From the NCBI RefSeq assembly GCF_011758805.1, contig NZ_JAANOW010000002.1:744001-808000 (forward strand): a DNA stretch of 64,000 nt. The letters run 5' to 3'. Position 1 is the first letter of the stretch, and each line of letters starts with the position of its first letter. Positions 28,054 through 36,461 of this stretch are shown here, piece by piece. A program made the position numbers and the translations under genes. The DNA is from Mycolicibacterium fluoranthenivorans (GTDB taxonomy: Bacteria > Actinomycetota > Actinomycetes > Mycobacteriales > Mycobacteriaceae). A model generated the notes under the pieces. The model saw only the letters and a list, made by a program, of their open reading frames with translations. It was not told the origin of the DNA and made no database searches.

Positions 28054-28761
28054 CTACCACCACTGGTTGCGGTGCACGATTGCGTCGGAAATCAACGCGA
28101 CCCCGGCAACGAGGAAGAGAACGCGGACTCCGATGGGCCCGTATCGGGTCAAGGTTCGCACCAAGAGACGCTGGGCGCGATCGGCCCGTTTACTTCGGCT
28201 GGTCGAGAGCGCAAGAACAAGCATGCACGGCAGCAACGCAATGACGCAGTACGCGATCACGAGGATCGGCCATTCCGGTGGTCGGGGTTGGCGTGCGGCG
28301 ATCATGGCCAACCCAGCCAGATAGGGCACGGCCGTGGGAGCCTGGCCTAAGCCCACTGCAGCGCCCACAAACCCGAGCAACCAGGGCCGCTGACGCATCG
28401 CCGCCATCGCCCATCCCGGTGCCGTGGATTGGGCGACCAGGGGGAAGAACGCCAAGCCGATCAGGATCAGTCCCACCAGAAACTCCCCCCAATACCTCAG
28501 GGTGGGCGTCAGGTTGAAGTTGGTCAGATCCGTGAGCAGGCCCAGGCCAAGCACGGCGCCCAGGCCGAAGACGGTGGTCACCGTGAAGACGCCGGCAATG
28601 AAGCTGACGCCACCAGGCAAGGCCGATTGACGGTTCAACCGGCTCCCATACACCACCGCGGAGACGACCCCGATGTTCAGGACGCTGAGGGAGTCGAGCA
28701 AGGCGAACCCCGTCAACGTCAGCAGCAGCACAGTCATCGTGATCGTGGCCCCCCGGCCCAT
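28054..28761 (-). CDS. GAP family (sulfolipid-1-addressing protein-like) membrane protein
   Basis: 235 aa, six transmembrane segments. LTLTGFALLDSLSVLNIGVV at the N-terminus and the central VGAAVGLGQAPTAVPYLAGL are typical of the GAP/Sap family, mycobacterial membrane proteins tied to export of surface lipids (Sap for sulfolipid-1, Gap for glycopeptidolipid). The specific lipid here is unknown. ATG 28761 or ATG 28737 could be the start; TTG 28788 is less likely. Last intact gene before the displaced tRNA fragment. Confidence 0.75.
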   Translation of the reverse strand: MGRGATITMTVLLLTLTGFALLDSLSVLNIGVVSAVVYGSRLNRQSALPGGVSFIAGVFTVTTVFGLGAVLGLGLLTDLTNFNLTPTLRYWGEFLVGLILIGLAFFPLVAQSTAPGWAMAAMRQRPWLLGFVGAAVGLGQAPTAVPYLAGLAMIAARQPRPPEWPILVIAYCVIALLPCMLVLALSTSRSKRADRAQRLLVRTLTRYGPIGVRVLFLVAGVALISDAIVHRNQWW

Positions 28762-28874
28762 CGGAGCGACGGTGGCCCCGACGCGCAACAGACGAATATC
28801 TCGCCGACCCTACGGTGCCCCATCAGGAAGCAATCATGTGGTGCTGCGTCCTCGTCGGCGGCATGTGCCATAGC

Positions 28875-28896
28875 CACACCAGCGGTCGGCGGTTCG
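28875..28896 (+). repeat. att-like direct repeat, copy 2 (displaced tRNA-Val 3' fragment)
   Basis: Identical over 22 bp to the tRNA-Val segment; the next 15 bases match the tRNA at 11 positions. No acceptor or D-arm precedes it, so it is a fragment and not a tRNA gene. It lies 42 bp upstream of the DUF1905 gene. Confidence 0.75.
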
Positions 28897-28938
28897 GTTC
28901 CGCGCGCGCCGAAGTTCCCGCAGCCTTAGCGTGGAGCC

Positions 28939-29226
28939 GTGGACTGGGAGTTCGAGGCCGAGGTGTTCCAGTGGCGTGGCCCCGCACCGTATTTCTTCGT
29001 CGCCACACCTGCACGTGTCGACGACTTCCTGCGGGCTCACCTCGGCGAGTTGACCTACGGCTGGGGTGTCATTCCTGCGCGGGTGCGCATCGGCGACACC
29101 GAGGTGACGACATCGCTGATCCCGAAGGACGGCGTCTATCTGGTACCGCTGAAGATCGCGCTACGTCGTCCCGAAGGTATCGACGATGGCGACCAGGTGC
29201 GGGTTCGGCTGCACGTCGGCTCTTAG
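28939..29226 (+). CDS. DUF1905 domain protein
   Basis: 95 aa single-domain protein. FEAEVFQWRGPAPYFFVATP, with YGWGVIPARVRIGDTEVTTSLIPKDG and YLVPLKIALRR, are the family's conserved strands. Function unknown. GTG 28939 follows GTGGAGCC. It is the first gene beyond the att-like fragment, so probably native to the chromosome. Confidence 0.85.
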   Translation: MDWEFEAEVFQWRGPAPYFFVATPARVDDFLRAHLGELTYGWGVIPARVRIGDTEVTTSLIPKDGVYLVPLKIALRRPEGIDDGDQVRVRLHVGS

Positions 29227-29345
29227 CAGAAACCATCGCTGTTCGCGCGGATCCTGCTGGTCAATGTGCGCCGGGAGCACGCATCCGAGCCAATGGACCA
29301 CAACCGGCGGCTCGTCGGACTCTTCATCGACGGAATGCGCGCGGA
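29227..29345 (+). pseudogene. Possible fragment of a TetR-type regulator C-terminus
   Basis: Directly after the DUF1905 stop, in the same frame, the sequence encodes SLFARILLVNVRREHASEP and RRLVGLFIDGMRA without a start codon. This resembles the last helices of TetR-like regulators. It may be a gene remnant; the match is by eye and weak. Confidence 0.25.
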
Positions 29346-29741
29346 CTATTCCGGCGGCGCGAAGAACTCCAGCGCGATCCCGTCGGGGTCCCGGAAGCTG
29401 AGCCCGGACCCGTAATGCGCATCCACCACGCCACCGTGCGCAATGCCCAGCCCGTCGAGCCGCGAGGCCCATGACTCCAGCTCCGAGCGCGACGCGCAGC
29501 CGAACCCCACGTGGTCCAGCCCGGCCCGGAACTCGGTGAATTCACCCGGCTCGATCGCCTGGTCGTGCTGGTGAATACCGAACAGCGTGCCGCCGTCGAG
29601 CGCCCACACCAGATGCCGGAAGCCGGCGTCGGTGTGCTCGTCGAGCACCGGATCGAACCCGATCAGTGCCCGGTACCACGGGCCGCTGACGCCGATATCG
29701 CTGACCGTGACCGCCACATGGTTCAGTGCCGCGAATGACAT
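29346..29741 (-). CDS. VOC family (glyoxalase/bleomycin-resistance fold) protein
   Basis: 131 aa with two beta-alpha-beta-beta-beta units. Potential metal ligands are H8 in LNHVAVTV, H or E near LVWALDG/FGIHQH, H in LDHVGF and E125 in ALEFFAPPE, as in metal-dependent glyoxalase-fold enzymes. Substrate unknown. ATG 29741 is 12 bp downstream of the oxygenase-like gene on the same strand. Confidence 0.88.
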   Translation of the reverse strand: MSFAALNHVAVTVSDIGVSGPWYRALIGFDPVLDEHTDAGFRHLVWALDGGTLFGIHQHDQAIEPGEFTEFRAGLDHVGFGCASRSELESWASRLDGLGIAHGGVVDAHYGSGLSFRDPDGIALEFFAPPE

Positions 29742-29752
29742 GACTACCCCTT

Positions 29753-30616
29753 TCAGACCACTCGTTTACCCAGGCGCGCCCGGGTCCGCATATCCCACAG
29801 GTACAACCGATAACCGAACTGCCAGACCTCCCGCGGCACGACGCGATCGGCGATGCGCAGTCCCATCAACAGCAAGGCGAACCGGCGCTGGTCGTCCGGT
29901 GTCCAATCCAGATTCATCATGGCGCGGAATCGCGACGACAGAAATCCCTTGGTGGCGAACAGGATCGGCGGCCCAGCCAACTGCCGAAGTGGCGTCGGCA
30001 GGAACGCCGCCGATGCCACCCCGTGCAGGTGCTCACGCACCGGTTCGTCGATCCGGAGATCGTCGAGTGTGCGTTTCCAGTAGTCGTCGAACGCGGCCCG
30101 GTCCGCCGGCCACATCTCCTCGCGCACCTGCAGCGTGGTGCCCAGGGTGCGGGCGTCGGCGTAGATCGCGTCGGCCGACTGGTCATCCAGTGGCCCGTAC
30201 AGGAACTCGTGCTGGTCGATGTAGTAGCGGTACAGGCACGCCGCCACCCACAACTGCAGGTTCGGGTCGAACGCGTTGTAGCGCACCGGGCTTGACGGGC
30301 GCGACCGGACCTGCGCGTGGACGCGGTCCACCTCGGCTCGGATCAGCGCGCGGTCGGCGTCGGTGCCGTAGGTGGCCGCCGCCAGGTAGGTGCCGGTGGT
30401 GCGGGCCCGTTTGAACGGATGCAGGTAGACATTGCCGCTGTCCACCGGGCTCTCCAACACCCCATGGCCGACGCCGGGCAGCGACAACTGCATGATGACG
30501 TTCGCGGCGGGCGCCAGCGCCGCGGCCGGATTGAGCAGGTCGATGACGCGTCGCGGACGGCGCGGTGGTCCCAGCCTCATGTACTCGAGTAGAGCACCTT
30601 GTGAGACGCTCCCCAT
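29753..30616 (-). CDS. DUF2236 (MpaB/Lcp-type oxygenase-like) protein, Rv2237 ortholog
   Basis: 287 aa. DUF2236 proteins include latex-clearing-type heme oxygenases and MpaB; many mycobacterial members are uncharacterised. [21 protein letters not shown] and [13 protein letters not shown] are conserved blocks. The start is ATG 30616, separated from the divergent cobD GTG by one base. ATG 30580 is an alternative that would leave 37 bp holding the palindrome TACTCGAGTA (30582-30591). Confidence 0.82.
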   Translation of the reverse strand: MGSVSQGALLEYMRLGPPRRPRRVIDLLNPAAALAPAANVIMQLSLPGVGHGVLESPVDSGNVYLHPFKRARTTGTYLAAATYGTDADRALIRAEVDRVHAQVRSRPSSPVRYNAFDPNLQLWVAACLYRYYIDQHEFLYGPLDDQSADAIYADARTLGTTLQVREEMWPADRAAFDDYWKRTLDDLRIDEPVREHLHGVASAAFLPTPLRQLAGPPILFATKGFLSSRFRAMMNLDWTPDDQRRFALLLMGLRIADRVVPREVWQFGYRLYLWDMRTRARLGKRVV

Positions 30617-30617
30617 C

Positions 30618-31577
30618 GTGTTTGAACACACTGCCCGTGCGGCCGGACTGGCGGCCGGCTATCTCGCCGACCTGTGCTGGGCCGATCCGCAGCGCGGCCA
30701 CCCGGTGGCAGCCTTCGGCACGGCCGCCGCGGCCCTGGAGAAACACACCTACGCCGACCGCCGGTCCGCCGGCGTCGTCCACACTGCCGTGCTGCTCGGC
30801 GCACTGGGCGTGCTCGGGGTGGCGGCCGAACGGGCCGCGGCGCGACGCGGCCCGGCGTGGACCTTCGCGATCACGGCGGCCAGCACATGGGCGGTGCTGG
30901 GCGGAACCTCCCTGGCCCGCACGGGTGCGCAGATGGCCGATCGGCTCGGCGGGGACGACCTCGTTCGCGCCCGGGCCTTACTGCCGTCCCTGTGCGGCCG
31001 GGACCCGGCCGCACTGGACGCCGACGGCCTGGCGCGGGCGGCCCTGGAATCGGTGGCCGAGAACACCTCCGATGCGCAGGTGGCGCCGATCCTGTGGGGC
31101 GCGGTGGCCGGGGTGCCCGGGCTGCTGGTGTACCGCGGCGCCAACACCCTCGACGCGATGATCGGTCACCATTCGCCGCGGTACGAGCGGTTCGGCTGGG
31201 CCGCAGCGCGATTCGATGACGCGGTCAACTATCTCGGGGCGCGTGCGACGGGGCTGTGCGTGGTCGCGGTGTCCGGCGCGCCCGCCGAGGCGTGGCGGGC
31301 GTGGCGCCGCGACGCCGGTAAGCATCCCAGCCCGAATGCCGGAGTCGCCGAAGCGTCGTTCGCCGGAGCGCTGGGCGTGCAGCTGGGCGGACCCACCCAG
31401 TACGCGCACCGCCTCGAGATGCGCCCCACCCTCGGTGACGGTCCCGCACCCCAGGCGCGCGATCTGCGCCGGGCGGTGCGGCTGTCGCGCGCCGTACAGG
31501 CGCTGGCCACCGTGGCTGCGGTCAGCGTCGCTTCCCGTATCGGTCGGCGAGCTTCTCCTCGGTCGTCTGGGGCGTGA
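30618..31577 (+). CDS. cobD: Adenosylcobinamide-phosphate synthase CobD
   Basis: 319 aa, ortholog of Rv2236c. Membrane enzyme attaching aminopropanol (phosphate) to cobyric acid in cobalamin synthesis. [20 protein letters not shown] near the N-terminus and [38 protein letters not shown] and [12 protein letters not shown] are CobD signatures. GTG 30618 is the natural start because the conserved N-terminus begins there; the region upstream is the divergent gene's start. Its 3' end overlaps SURF1 by 56 bp, tail to tail. Confidence 0.93.
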   Translation: MFEHTARAAGLAAGYLADLCWADPQRGHPVAAFGTAAAALEKHTYADRRSAGVVHTAVLLGALGVLGVAAERAAARRGPAWTFAITAASTWAVLGGTSLARTGAQMADRLGGDDLVRARALLPSLCGRDPAALDADGLARAALESVAENTSDAQVAPILWGAVAGVPGLLVYRGANTLDAMIGHHSPRYERFGWAAARFDDAVNYLGARATGLCVVAVSGAPAEAWRAWRRDAGKHPSPNAGVAEASFAGALGVQLGGPTQYAHRLEMRPTLGDGPAPQARDLRRAVRLSRAVQALATVAAVSVASRIGRRASPRSSGA

Positions 31578-32358
31578 GGTCGGGCACGTCGGGCTGGGCG
31601 TCGGCCTTGTCTGCGGCCTTCTCCCGGCGGCGGGCCTTCACCTCGGCGACGATGAAATAACCCAGCCCGATCGGCGCGACGATGCCGAAGGCGATCCACT
31701 GGATGCCGTAGGACAGAAACGGCCCGGCATCCAGGTGCGGCAGCGGAATCACTCCGAGGCCGCCGGGCTGGTTGTCCACCAACTGCAGATACGAACCGGC
31801 CAGGGGCACCCCGGTCACCTGCGACACCTGGGGCGGATTGATCGAATACACCTGCTGCGCACCGTCGGCCCGGAACGGATCCTTGCCGGTGAGCATCGGC
31901 TCTGCATCGCGCAGCCGCGCGATGATGGTGACCGGGCCGGCCGGCGGGGCGGCGAACGGCGGCAACGCAGTGCCTTGGACCGGTTTGACATAGCCGCGGT
32001 CCACCAGCACCGTCGGCCCGTTGTCCACCGCGAACGGGGTCAACACCTCGTAGGCGGGATCGCCGTCGACCGACCGGAGCCGCGCCACCACCTGTGCTTC
32101 GGACAGATAGTGCCCGGTGGCACTGACCCGGTGCCACTGCTGATCAGGAGCCGATGAATCCTGATGGGGCAGAACGCTGGTCAGCGGTACCGGGTCCGCG
32201 GACAGCGAGCTGGCGATCTGCGAGTTCTCCCGAGAGGTCTTGGTGTTCTTGCCCAACTGCCAGGGCGCCAGCACCGTGAAGCACAGCCACGCGAACGCGA
32301 CCACCACGACGAACAGTGCCAGCCACTGGGGCCGGAACAGGAACGCCCAGCGCCTCAT
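31522..32358 (-). CDS. SURF1 family cytochrome oxidase biogenesis protein
   Basis: 278 aa, ortholog of Rv2235. Two transmembrane helices (about residues 12-31 and 212-234) flank an extracytoplasmic domain with VLVDRGYVKP and the C-terminal GIQWIAFGIVAPIGLGYF, the SURF1 pattern. It assists heme a insertion into aa3-type oxidase. ATG 32358 overlaps the ptpA stop (ATGA). The C-terminus is a charged cytoplasmic tail. Confidence 0.92.
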   Translation of the reverse strand: MRRWAFLFRPQWLALFVVVVAFAWLCFTVLAPWQLGKNTKTSRENSQIASSLSADPVPLTSVLPHQDSSAPDQQWHRVSATGHYLSEAQVVARLRSVDGDPAYEVLTPFAVDNGPTVLVDRGYVKPVQGTALPPFAAPPAGPVTIIARLRDAEPMLTGKDPFRADGAQQVYSINPPQVSQVTGVPLAGSYLQLVDNQPGGLGVIPLPHLDAGPFLSYGIQWIAFGIVAPIGLGYFIVAEVKARRREKAADKADAQPDVPDLTPQTTEEKLADRYGKRR

Positions 32359-32873
32359 CGCCCAGAACCCAACCGCTCGTCGACCCACTCGTGCAGCCCA
32401 CCCAACGACGCGTCGATGACGTCGAACACGTCCTGGAAGTCGGTGAGCGACCCGTAGTACGGATCCTCCACATCGAGGGCGAAGGCGCCCGAGCGGGGAT
32501 CGAACGACCGCATCATCCGCAGCCGCTCGGGCGGCACCCCCATCTCCTTGAGGAAGCGCGCATGGTTGCGGCCCATCGCGATCACCATGTCGGCGGCCAG
32601 GTGGTCGTCGTCGATCTGGGCCGCACTGTGTGAGGTCGGGTAACCATGCTGGCGCAGTATCTGATTGGTGCGCCGGTCGGCGGGCTCGCCCGCGTGCCAG
32701 CCACCGGTACCCGCGCTGGTCACCCGCACCACCTCGGCCAGGCCGCGTTCGGAGATCTGGTGGGCGAACATCTTCTCGGCCATCGGGGACCGGCAGATGT
32801 TGCCCGAGCAGATGAAGGTGACATGCACAAGCTGTTCCCCCGGTCGCTGCGCTCCTGCCCGCCGGTCAGACAC
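32355..32873 (-). CDS. ptpA: Low-molecular-weight protein tyrosine phosphatase PtpA
   Basis: 172 aa. The P-loop CSGNICRS gives C22-x5-R28, and DVEDPYYG near residue 130 provides the catalytic acid. In M. tuberculosis PtpA is secreted and dephosphorylates host VPS33B; in an environmental species the role is likely different. GTG 32873 is fixed by GGAGG 6 nt upstream. Starting there adds about 14 residues before the conserved VHVTFIC. It overlaps the HAD gene by 8 bp and SURF1 by 4 bp, so the three are translationally coupled. Confidence 0.93.
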   Translation of the reverse strand: MSDRRAGAQRPGEQLVHVTFICSGNICRSPMAEKMFAHQISERGLAEVVRVTSAGTGGWHAGEPADRRTNQILRQHGYPTSHSAAQIDDDHLAADMVIAMGRNHARFLKEMGVPPERLRMMRSFDPRSGAFALDVEDPYYGSLTDFQDVFDVIDASLGGLHEWVDERLGSGR

Positions 32874-33531
32874 CCAGCACCTCCCGCAGGTCGGCGATGG
32901 TCTGCACCCGGTGCAGGGGCGCGGGAGCGTCGGGGCCGTCGAAATCGGTGCCGCCGTAACCCCAGCCGACGACGACGGTGTCAATACCGTGCTCACCGGC
33001 GCCCTCCACATCGTGGGAGCGGTCGCCGATCATCAGCACCCGCTCGGGCAGCGGGCTCAGCTGGGCCAGGGCATGCGCCACCACATCGGCCTTGGCGGAC
33101 CGGCTGCCGTCCGAGCTGGCGCCCGCGATCACCTCGAAATAGCCGTCCAGGCCGAAGTGGGTCAGGATGCGCTGCGCGGTCGTCTCGGCCTTCGAGGTGG
33201 CGACGGCCAGGCGCACGCCCGCGGCGCGCAGATCCTCCAGCAGCGTCGGGATCCCGTCGAACAGGCTGTTCATCGCCCAGCCGCGGGTGGTGTAGTCGGC
33301 GCGGTAGGCGGAGATCGCCGCCTCGACACGGTCGCCGAGCCCCATCTCGCTCAGCGTGTGGTGCATCGGCGGCCCGACGATCCGGCCGGCCAGGTCGCCG
33401 TCGGGTACCGGCGCGCCGACGGTGTCCAGCGCATGCCGGAAGCTGGCCACGATGCCGTCCGCGGAATCGGTGAGGGTCCCGTCGAGGTCGAACAACACCA
33501 GCTGCGGGGTCTCGATCACCGTGTCAGTCAC
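32866..33531 (-). CDS. HAD family hydrolase, PtkA-like
   Basis: 221 aa, positional ortholog of Rv2232 (PtkA), reported as a protein tyrosine kinase acting on PtpA. The HAD motifs are DLDGTLTD (Asp15, Asp17), ATSK (motif II), the downstream Lys and GDRSHDVEGA (motif III/IV). The long N-terminal extension of M. tuberculosis PtkA is absent, leaving only the HAD core, so phosphoglycolate-phosphatase-like activity is equally possible. GTG 33531 follows GGACGG. Overlaps ptpA. Confidence 0.9.
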   Translation of the reverse strand: MTDTVIETPQLVLFDLDGTLTDSADGIVASFRHALDTVGAPVPDGDLAGRIVGPPMHHTLSEMGLGDRVEAAISAYRADYTTRGWAMNSLFDGIPTLLEDLRAAGVRLAVATSKAETTAQRILTHFGLDGYFEVIAGASSDGSRSAKADVVAHALAQLSPLPERVLMIGDRSHDVEGAGEHGIDTVVVGWGYGGTDFDGPDAPAPLHRVQTIADLREVLGV

Positions 33532-33586
33532 CCGTCCATTGTCGCCGATGTACCTGTGGTGTCCTGCGGCGCACTACTGTCGTGCT

Positions 33587-34609
33587 GTGGTTCACAGGGT
33601 CCGGCAGGCGGCGCGCTATCACGGCGATCAGGCCGTCGCGCCCGGCATGCTGGACTTCGCGGTCAACGTGCGCGCCGAGGGGCCGCCGTCGTGGCTGGTG
33701 GACCGGTTGGGTGCGCGGCTGGGTGATCTGGGCCACTATCCCACCGCGGCCGATACCGACCGGGCGGTGCGTGCCGTCGCCGAGCGGCACGGCCGCGGGA
33801 TGGACGAGGTGGCGCTGCTGGCCGGGGGCGCGGAGGGGTTCGCGCTGCTGCCGCAGCTGGCGCCGACCCTGGCCGCGCTGATCGCCCCGTCGTTCACCGA
33901 ACCCGAAGCGGTGCTGAGCGCCGCGAACATTCCGACCGAACACGTCGTGCTGGCGCCGCCGTTCTCACTGGCCGGCGCCCGAGTGCCCGACGAAGCCGAC
34001 CTGGTGGTCATCGGCAACCCGACCAACCCCACCTCGGTGCTGCACACCCGTGAGCAGATCCTGGCGCTGCGCCGCCCGGGCCGGATCGTGGTGGTCGACG
34101 AGGCGTTCGCCGACGCGGTGCCGGGGGAGCCCGAATCAGTGGCCGGGCTGGCGTTGCCCGACGTCGTCGTGCTGCGCAGCCTGACCAAGACGTGGTCGCT
34201 GGCCGGACTCCGGGTCGGCTATGCGCTGGGCGCGCCCGAGGTGCTGGAGCGGTTGACCGTCCGGCGGGCGCACTGGCCGCTGGGCACGCTACAGCTCGAA
34301 GCCGTGACCGCATGCTGTGCACCGGAGGCCGTCGCCGAGGCCGAGGCCGGCGCCCGCCGGTTGGCGGCACTGCGCACCGAGATGGTGTCCGGACTGCGGG
34401 CGGCGGGCATCGAGGTGGTCGACGGCAGCGCCCCGTTCGTCCTGATGCGCGTCGCCGACGCCGAACTGGCCCGCAAACAGTTGGACAGCAAGGGGATTGC
34501 GGTGCGCCGCTGCGACACCTTCGTGGGGCTCGAGGGTGACTATCTGCGCGCAGCGGTCCGGCCGGAGTGGCCGGCGTTGGTGTCGGGTTTTTGGGAGATC
34601 CTGCGGTGA
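33587..34609 (+). CDS. cobC: Threonine-phosphate decarboxylase-like PLP aminotransferase, CobC
   Basis: 340 aa, ortholog of Rv2231c. Fold-type I PLP enzyme; NPTNPT (144-149), D171 and the Schiff-base Lys201 in [15 protein letters not shown] are visible. Proposed to make aminopropanol-phosphate for the cobalamin nucleotide loop; histidinol-phosphate aminotransferase-like activity is an alternative. GTG 33587 lies 6 nt after TACTGT (33575-33580), so the mRNA is probably leaderless. Its stop overlaps nif3 (GTGA). Confidence 0.9.
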   Translation: MVHRVRQAARYHGDQAVAPGMLDFAVNVRAEGPPSWLVDRLGARLGDLGHYPTAADTDRAVRAVAERHGRGMDEVALLAGGAEGFALLPQLAPTLAALIAPSFTEPEAVLSAANIPTEHVVLAPPFSLAGARVPDEADLVVIGNPTNPTSVLHTREQILALRRPGRIVVVDEAFADAVPGEPESVAGLALPDVVVLRSLTKTWSLAGLRVGYALGAPEVLERLTVRRAHWPLGTLQLEAVTACCAPEAVAEAEAGARRLAALRTEMVSGLRAAGIEVVDGSAPFVLMRVADAELARKQLDSKGIAVRRCDTFVGLEGDYLRAAVRPEWPALVSGFWEILR

Positions 34610-35733
34610 GTGTCCTGCTGTCCGACGTGATCGAGGTCCTCGACGCCGCGTATCCGCCCGCGCTGGCCCATGACTGGGACTCGGTGGGCCTGGTGTGCGG
34701 TGACCCGTCGGAGCCGGTGACGTCGGTGACCATCGCGGTGGACGCCACCGCGGCGGTGGTCGACGAGGTGCCCGAGGGCGGTCTGCTGCTGGCGCACCAC
34801 CCGCTGCTGCTGCGCGGCGTGGACACGGTGGCGGCGAGCACCGCCAAAGGATCGTTGATCCACCGGCTGATCCGCTCGCGGCGATCGCTGTTCACCGCGC
34901 ACACCAACGCCGACGCGGCGCTGCCCGGGGTTTCCGACGCGCTGGCCGACGCCCTGGGGCTGGTGGTGCAGGACGTCCTGGCCCCGGCGGAGTCCCGCTC
35001 CGGCCTGGACAAGTGGGTCGTCTTCGTTCCCGCCGAAGACGCTGAGCGGGTACGTGTGTCGCTGTTCGCGGCCGGGGCGGGCCAGATCGGCGACTACTCC
35101 TGCTGCAGTTGGAGCTCCAGTGGCACTGGGCAGTTCCTGCCGCGGGAAGGCGCCGATCCCGCCATCGGCACCGTCGGCACCCTGGAACACGTGACCGAGG
35201 ACCGGGTCGAGGTGATCGCGCCGTCGGCGGTGCGTGCGCGGGTGCTGGCGGCATTGCGCGCCGCCCATCCGTATGAGGAACCCGCCTTCGATGTGTTCGC
35301 CCTGGCGCCGCTGCCCTCCGGGGTCGGTATCGGGCGGATCTGCGCCCTGCCCGAACCGGAATCGCTGTCGGCGTTCGTGGCCCGGGTGCGTGGCCGGCTG
35401 CCGGCCACCTCCTGGGGGGTACGGGCGGCCGGTGACCCGGAAGCGCTGATCTCGCGGGTGGCGGTGTGCGGTGGCGCGGGCGACTCGCTGCTGGACACGG
35501 TCGCCCGCACCGATGCCCAGGTGTACGTGACCGCGGATCTGCGCCACCATCCGGCCGACGAGCACCGCCGCAAGTTCGGCACCGCTCTGGTGGATGTGGC
35601 GCACTGGGCCAGTGAATACCCGTGGTGCGGACAGGCGGCCGCCCTGCTCACCACACGTTTCGGCGCTGAACTTCCGGTGCGCGTGAGCACGGTGCGCACC
35701 GACCCATGGAATATCGAAGAAGGACACCATTGA
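34606..35733 (+). CDS. Nif3-like dinuclear metal-binding hexameric protein
   Basis: 375 aa, ortholog of Rv2230c. The NIF3/YqfO family binds two metal ions through conserved histidines ([11 protein letters not shown] near residue 66, later VDVAHWASE). The YqfO insert domain lies in the middle (about residues 130-230). The biochemical role is unsettled (GTP cyclohydrolase I type 2 name is historical). GTG 34606 overlaps cobC by 4 bp; its stop shares a base with the next start. Confidence 0.92.
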   Translation: MSVLLSDVIEVLDAAYPPALAHDWDSVGLVCGDPSEPVTSVTIAVDATAAVVDEVPEGGLLLAHHPLLLRGVDTVAASTAKGSLIHRLIRSRRSLFTAHTNADAALPGVSDALADALGLVVQDVLAPAESRSGLDKWVVFVPAEDAERVRVSLFAAGAGQIGDYSCCSWSSSGTGQFLPREGADPAIGTVGTLEHVTEDRVEVIAPSAVRARVLAALRAAHPYEEPAFDVFALAPLPSGVGIGRICALPEPESLSAFVARVRGRLPATSWGVRAAGDPEALISRVAVCGGAGDSLLDTVARTDAQVYVTADLRHHPADEHRRKFGTALVDVAHWASEYPWCGQAAALLTTRFGAELPVRVSTVRTDPWNIEEGHH

Positions 35734-36461
35734 TGAAAGCTGCACTCACCCAACAGCGTTCGCTGTTGACGCTGGTCGAGTTGGACGCCGAGCTGAGCCG
35801 AGTCGAGCACCGGGCCCGCAACCTCGCCGAGCAGCAGCGTTTCGACGAGGCGCAGGCCGAACACCGGGCCGCCAACGACCAACTCGCCGTGCTGAGCATC
35901 ACCTTGGAGGACCTGGACGGCCAGGTCGCCAAACTGGAGAGCGAGATCGACGGGGTCCGGCAGCGTGAGGACCGGGACCGGTCGCTGCTCGACGGCGGCG
36001 AGGTGAACCCCAAACAGCTCTCCGAACTGCAGCACGAGTTGGAGACGTTGGAGCGCCGCCAGTCCGCGTTGGAGGATTCGATGCTGGAGGTGATGGAGCG
36101 CCGTGAAGCGTTGCAGGCCCAGCGGTCCGAGGCGCTCGCCCGCATCGACACCCTGCACAACGATATGTCTGCGGCGCAATTGGCGCGCGATGAGGCGCTG
36201 GTCGCCATCGACCAGGCCCGTCACGTCGGTGGGCTGCGCCGCACCGAGCTGACCTCCGGTCTGGATGCCGACCTGGTCGCGATGTACGAGAAGCAGCGGG
36301 CCAAGGGGGGCCCGGGCGCCGGTCTGTTGCAGGGCAAGCGATGTGGCGCCTGCCGGATCGAGATCGACCGCGGTGAGATGGCCCGGATCTCGGCGGCCGC
36401 CGAGGACGAGGTGCTGCGCTGCCCGGAATGCGGGGCGATCCTGTTGCGGATCAAACCGTGA
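35733..36461 (+). CDS. Coiled-coil zinc-ribbon protein (Rv2229c-like)
   Basis: 242 aa. Residues about 15-170 form a long coiled coil rich in Leu, Glu and Arg. The C-terminus is a zinc ribbon with CGAC (about 205-208) and CPEC (229-232). Function unknown; a nucleic-acid or protein scaffold is likely. ATG 35733 is used because GAAGGA lies 8 nt upstream; ATG 35706 inside nif3 lacks an SD. It is the third gene in a four-gene coupled chain. Confidence 0.9.
   Translation: MKAALTQQRSLLTLVELDAELSRVEHRARNLAEQQRFDEAQAEHRAANDQLAVLSITLEDLDGQVAKLESEIDGVRQREDRDRSLLDGGEVNPKQLSELQHELETLERRQSALEDSMLEVMERREALQAQRSEALARIDTLHNDMSAAQLARDEALVAIDQARHVGGLRRTELTSGLDADLVAMYEKQRAKGGPGAGLLQGKRCGACRIEIDRGEMARISAAAEDEVLRCPECGAILLRIKP

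Larger units (their letters stand above)
19139..28896. mobile_element. Putative tRNA-Val genomic island (about 9.8 kb, integrase lost)
   Basis: The block runs from the 22-bp segment inside tRNA-Val (19139-19160) to an identical 22-bp segment at 28875-28896. Identity continues weakly for 15 more bases, as expected for a displaced, decaying tRNA 3' end. The conserved mycobacterial order (ahpE on one side, the Rv2237-like gene and cobD on the other) is broken exactly here. Contents are DUF2254, GlsB-like, antiporter, SulP, kinase-like, nucleotidyltransferase, P-loop, secreted and GAP proteins. Base composition is visibly lower in GC around 22-23 kb and 25.7-27.2 kb. No integrase, transposase or phage gene is seen, so it is inferred to be an old, immobile remnant. 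Confidence 0.6.

Noticed and set aside
28822-29474. Plus-strand frame through the displaced tRNA fragment (HTSGRRFGSAR)
   Set aside because: Another tRNA-derived pseudo-peptide; the real gene here is DUF1905 in a different frame.
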